64,000 nucleotides of DNA from contig JAPMOS010000135.1 of assembly GCA_027972325.1 (NCBI GenBank), positions 42,712-106,711 of the forward strand. The letters run 5' to 3'. This document shows positions 61,451-64,000 of the stretch, in pieces; position 1 is the first letter of the stretch, and every line of letters begins with the position of its first letter. A program made the translations under genes and the position numbers. Source of the DNA: Paratrimastix pyriformis. Taxonomy: Eukaryota; Preaxostyla; Paratrimastigidae. The notes under the pieces are model-generated. The model did no database searches. It worked only from the letters and a program-made list of their open reading frames with translations, and was not told the DNA's origin.

Positions 61451-62770
61451 GCAAGGTGCAACAGGAACGGACTTGGGGTTTCCGGCTGATCCACCAATGC
61501 GACGGGGAGGAAGTGGAGGGAGACTTCCGCGTGAGCCTCCAGTCCTTCAGCCGCCGCGGACGCATCTCCAGGGCGGCCCGGAAATGCAAGAACGCACTGG
61601 TGGTCATCAATGCTCAGACGGGAAATGGCGGAATAAATACGCAGACCATGCGATGTGAAATGTCGGGCAGACTGGCCATGATGGCAATCTTGCAGCGTTA
61701 CATCACGGCCAACATCAGATTCTACATCAATGGTGAAGGGGATGGGAAATGTTGGTGTGGGGCGAGAGATTGTACAAACCATTTGGTTTTCGAATGCCCT
61801 TCGATGATGGGCAGTGTCGCGGAAAGGTGGAGTGGTGCCAACGCGATCAAACTGATCGCATGGCTGGACAAGGGGGAAGGAGTAGAAGATGCAGAACAAT
61901 TGCTCCAAGAAAAATGGGTGGAGCCTATGGGCCGAAGCGTGCAGGTGAGAGGTAAGCAGATAGCGATGGACAGACTCTGGGAGCTCATCGAGCGATCGCG
62001 GGGGCGCTGGTACCGCGCCCGAACCTGGGACAGCTTCTGGGAAACGTTCACCACAGAAGTGGCGAACTTGTGCGATCGATATGTGGATGGGATGAGTACG
62101 GAGATGGCAGAAGGGCAGACCCACAAGAGCACCCTGCGAAACCAGTGGACGACCCCCCACGTGGTGTCCTCTATGCTCAGACAAGCAGGCAGTTTGACGA
62201 CGATGGCATTCTCGCATCCTGGGAATGCAGATTTGAGCTTCCCTGAATTCAGGACGCCCAGCAAAGATGACTGGTTTTTGGGTGGAAGACTGGATGGTTA
62301 CGGGCTGTTCAAGGAGAATCGCGACCTCCTCATCTTCGCCAACCCTGAATACAACCCACAGGAGGAGATGGACCGGTTATTTACGGCAATTGGCGATTGG
62401 GCGGAGAGCCCAATTGGTAGAGCTGGGAAGAGAGCCTTCCGATGTATCGCGATAGTCCCGTACGGAGTGGGCAAGCCAAACCGGACGCGGCCGGTGCAGG
62501 GAGTGAAGGCGCAGCATGGAGTCGGTTTGGCGCTGAGGGGGGACATGCAACTGAAGGAGCTGTTTATCATTGAGGAAGGGGGCTTCAGCTTCTGGCTGCC
62601 GAGCTTCTGGCGGACGGGGGAGAAAGGTGCGGGAAGGCCCGTTTGACGTGGGCATCCTGCTCTTTGAGAACCAGCGGGCCCGAGAGAGATTCCCGATGGA
62701 CCCAGCCCCCTTGTGGGCATTGGAGAACATGTTGCGAAAGGAGGCGGGGAGCGCGAAGAGTGGAGGCTGA
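61451..62770 (+). CDS. LINE copy 2: zinc knuckle and PCIF1-like methyltransferase domain
   Basis: The open frame from RNase H continues to 62646. A CWCGARDCTNHLVFEC knuckle (about 61752-61800) matches the CCHC of LINE ORF2 proteins. At 62160-62640 a domain with DDWFLGGRLDGYGLF, then LLIFANPEYNPQEEMDRLF (NPEY at 62341-62352), then FRCIAIVPYG, and, past a shift, FDVGILLFENQRARERFP. Its motif layout matches PCIF1-type cap adenosine N6-methyltransferases, whose catalytic motif is NPPF; here the second Pro is Glu, so catalysis may be weak or lost. Such a domain could act on LINE RNA or DNA. Confidence 0.55.
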
Positions 62771-63050
62771 CTATGAGCGGCGTCCGAAGGAGGGCGAAGT
62801 GCTCTATAACTGGAGGGGGATTTCTGAAGGTGTGGTGAAGAAAGTCGCTGGGAGACTGCGAAGACGATGCGGGTTTAGGGAGATCTACGCGAATGACTGC
62901 AGACTGGCAGCAGAGTTGGGGATTGTGGATGAAGAGACCCAGAGGGAGATTGGGAGCGAACTGGGTGGATTGCGGAGAACTATGCTCGTAGCGATCAAGC
63001 AGCGGAAGAAGAACGAGAAGAATGAGGAAGGGATGGACGAAGGGACGTAG
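62771..63050 (+). CDS. LINE copy 2: C-terminal end
   Basis: The frame to 63050 reads a basic helical segment (GVVKKVAGRLRRRCG ... IKQRKKNEKN) and stops before the structured 3' untranslated part. Probably the last ~90 residues of ORF2 after a shift near 62765. Confidence 0.45.
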
Positions 63051-63210
63051 TCCGAGTGTCGGCGGTGACCGCCCTTGTGGGTGCGAGCCGACCCATGGGC
63101 CACTGGGGCGTTCCTTCTTGCGAGCTCGTCTCGCGAGGAGGGCGGACCGGGAGGTCTATGTTACCCGCGGGCTTCGGCCCGGTAACGGACTCGGCGTAAG
63201 CCGGGAAGTA

Positions 63211-63246
<36 letters not shown>
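63051..63246 (+). other. LINE 3' end: hairpins and (CA)n tail
   Basis: A GC-rich region with a GCGGGCTTCGGCCCGG hairpin at about 63165-63181 is followed by (CA)18 at 63211-63246. A structured 3' end plus simple-repeat tail is the recognition part for many LINE RTs. Confidence 0.6.
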
Positions 63247-63248
<2 letters not shown>

Positions 63249-63808
63249 CGGCGTCACGCGCCCCCAGAATAAAACACCCCCAACCCCACCATCCCCACCA
63301 CCGCCCCCCGTCCCGCAGTTTTCCGGTCCGGTTTTCTGCAAAAACAAAAATGATCTTATACGAATGCTCGAGGAGGGTGGGGGTGAAATCGTTGGAGGGG
63401 GCCGGATAATCGGGCTCGGGGAGGGAGGGGCTGCGTGCATTACCAGTTTTCTCCCAGAGGATCCCCAAAACCGGCTCTCGCTCACCCCCCCCCCCCCCCC
63501 GTTCATGAACGCCCTGTGCACTCTGGGTTCTTGTCGACGCCCGTCCGCCATACAAACCGGAAACAAAACCCCTGCGACCTTTGCGCTTTTATCCTGCCCA
63601 GGGCCGTTTGTGGACCTGGGCTTCTTCAGAGGCTAGGCTCCCCGTCGCATAGACCTTTGAGTTTTGAATTCCTTTGCCCCGATTTTTGCGTCGATTCTCT
63701 CGCTGCCTTTTGCTATTTTCCAATGAGCAAGACTGGGATGACGATGGAGCAAATGGAAAGTCTCCCGGGTCGAGTTGACCTTCAAGCGTTTGAATTTCTC
63801 CGCAGAAG
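63247..63808. other. Spacer with DIRS-derived 65-bp fragment
   Basis: 63565-63629 (CCCCTGCGACCTTTGCGCTT...) is nearly identical to 43466-43525 inside the DIRS element. A poly-C run lies near 63487-63501. CCGATTTTTGCGTCGATTC at about 63679 resembles the sequence before the gene at 54357 and may be a shared promoter. A short start at 63723 (MSKTGMTMEQ) ends quickly, possibly at an intron before 63809. Confidence 0.45.
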
Positions 63809-64000
63809 ATGGCTGATTCTGAATCTGTGACTATGTCTGATGTTGAGAAGGAGGCGGCTGCGCAAGAGGCTGCCCGTGTGCAACAACACAAGCGTGCGGC
63901 CGAGAAGAGTGCGGAGTTTCATCGAAAAACACTTGGGATGATGTCGGAACACCACCTCGAAAAATTCGTTTCTATTGAAAATCCATGCCGCCGGTATGGA
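63809..64000 (+). CDS. Partial gene, coiled-coil N terminus running into satellite
   Basis: An ATG at 63809 opens a frame to the window edge (64 codons): Ala/Glu/Gln-rich helix (EKEAAAQEAARVQQHKRAAE), then FHRKTLGMMSEHHLEKF and SIENP. From about 63923 on, the DNA is the reverse complement of one 142-bp satellite unit, so the satellite sequence is coding here. Family not recognised; the right part is outside the window. Confidence 0.5.
   Translation, partial: MADSESVTMSDVEKEAAAQEAARVQQHKRAAEKSAEFHRKTLGMMSEHHLEKFVSIENPCRRYG
63923..64000 (-). repeat. 142-bp satellite unit in inverse orientation (partial)
   Basis: Reverse complement of part of the unit repeated at 48681-49785, with two fewer A in one run and one deleted base near the GTTTCTATTG. 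It is cut by the window end. Together with the left array it would form inverted borders around 49.8-63.9 kb. Confidence 0.85.

Larger units (their letters stand above)
54309..63250 (+). mobile_element. LINE (APE-type), copy 2, nearly full length with (CA)n 3' tail
   Basis: Order on the plus strand: ORF1-like gene (54357-55403), spacer, ORF2 with USP-like domain (56670-57330), APE endonuclease (57690-58450), linker, RT (59240-59990), thumb/helical region, RNase H (61010-61440), zinc knuckle (61755-61810), PCIF1-like methyltransferase domain (62160-62760) and a short C terminus to 63050. The 3' untranslated part has a GGGCTTCGGCCC hairpin at about 63168 and ends in a (CA)n run at 63211-63246, like the microsatellite tails of several LINE clades. 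Numerous frameshifts make this copy probably inactive or badly assembled. Confidence 0.85.

Noticed and set aside
59750-61610. Long minus-strand frames across LINE copy 2 (461 and 343 codons)
   Set aside because: Antisense shadows of RT and linker; Ser/Pro/Leu-rich with no motifs.
63156-63566. Minus-strand glycine/valine/cysteine-rich frame
   Set aside because: It translates the (CA)n tail and poly-C run.

Overview
The window is nuclear DNA of a GC-rich microbial eukaryote (a protist or alga; the sequence does not allow a closer call). Evidence: short GT..AG introns in host-like genes, long micro- and minisatellites, APE-type LINEs, a DIRS-type retrotransposon and an integrated eukaryotic DNA-virus-like element. 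There are no bacterial operons, rRNA or convincing tRNA genes. One 17-base assembly gap lies at 19738-19754.

Layout. 1-11.3 kb is gene-poor: a MITE-like element with terminal inverted repeats, a 15-bp tandem array carrying TGACGTC, a duplicated 0.3-kb block, purine-rich minisatellites, a 1.1-kb (ATC)n tract and a 0.65-kb G-rich minisatellite. At 11.3-13.57 kb is a spliced host-like gene whose 3' end stops exactly at a viral element.

13565-36151 is a 22.6-kb element bounded by ~220-bp terminal inverted repeats. It is a mosaic of two related small double-jelly-roll-type DNA viruses. An AT-rich part (13.6-25.1 and 34.64-36.15 kb) carries two S74-tailed fibres, a 224-aa protein in two copies, a packaging ATPase and frameshifted structural genes. 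A GC-richer, mostly intact cassette (25.16-33.6 kb) carries a fibre, a coiled-coil protein, a C2H2 zinc-finger membrane protein, a second packaging ATPase, small membrane proteins, an N-myristoylated L1R/F9L-like protein and a double-jelly-roll major capsid protein. The two parts have homologous fibre-base, zinc-finger/acidic and ATPase genes. No DNA polymerase, helicase or HUH nuclease was recognised, so the element looks like a virion-formation set without visible replication genes.

36.15-41.2 kb (minus strand) is a LINE copy cut off by the viral terminus. 41.2-43.1 kb is a host-like gene with a ParB-like motif. 43.18-48.58 kb is a DIRS element with inverted terminal repeats, an internal complementary region, gag, RT/RNase H/methyltransferase-like and tyrosine-recombinase genes. 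48.68-49.78 kb is a 142-bp satellite, repeated in inverse orientation at 63.9 kb. Between them lie a spliced gene resembling an N6-adenine DNA methyltransferase, a DDE integrase gene without reverse transcriptase, and a second, nearly full-length LINE (54.3-63.25 kb).

Both LINE copies encode a USP-type deubiquitinase-like domain upstream of the APE endonuclease. The fuller copy ends, after RT, RNase H and a zinc knuckle, in a PCIF1-like methyltransferase domain. Many reading frames, in the AT-rich viral part and the retroelements, are broken by one- or two-base shifts. Real decay and assembly error cannot be separated from this sequence alone.
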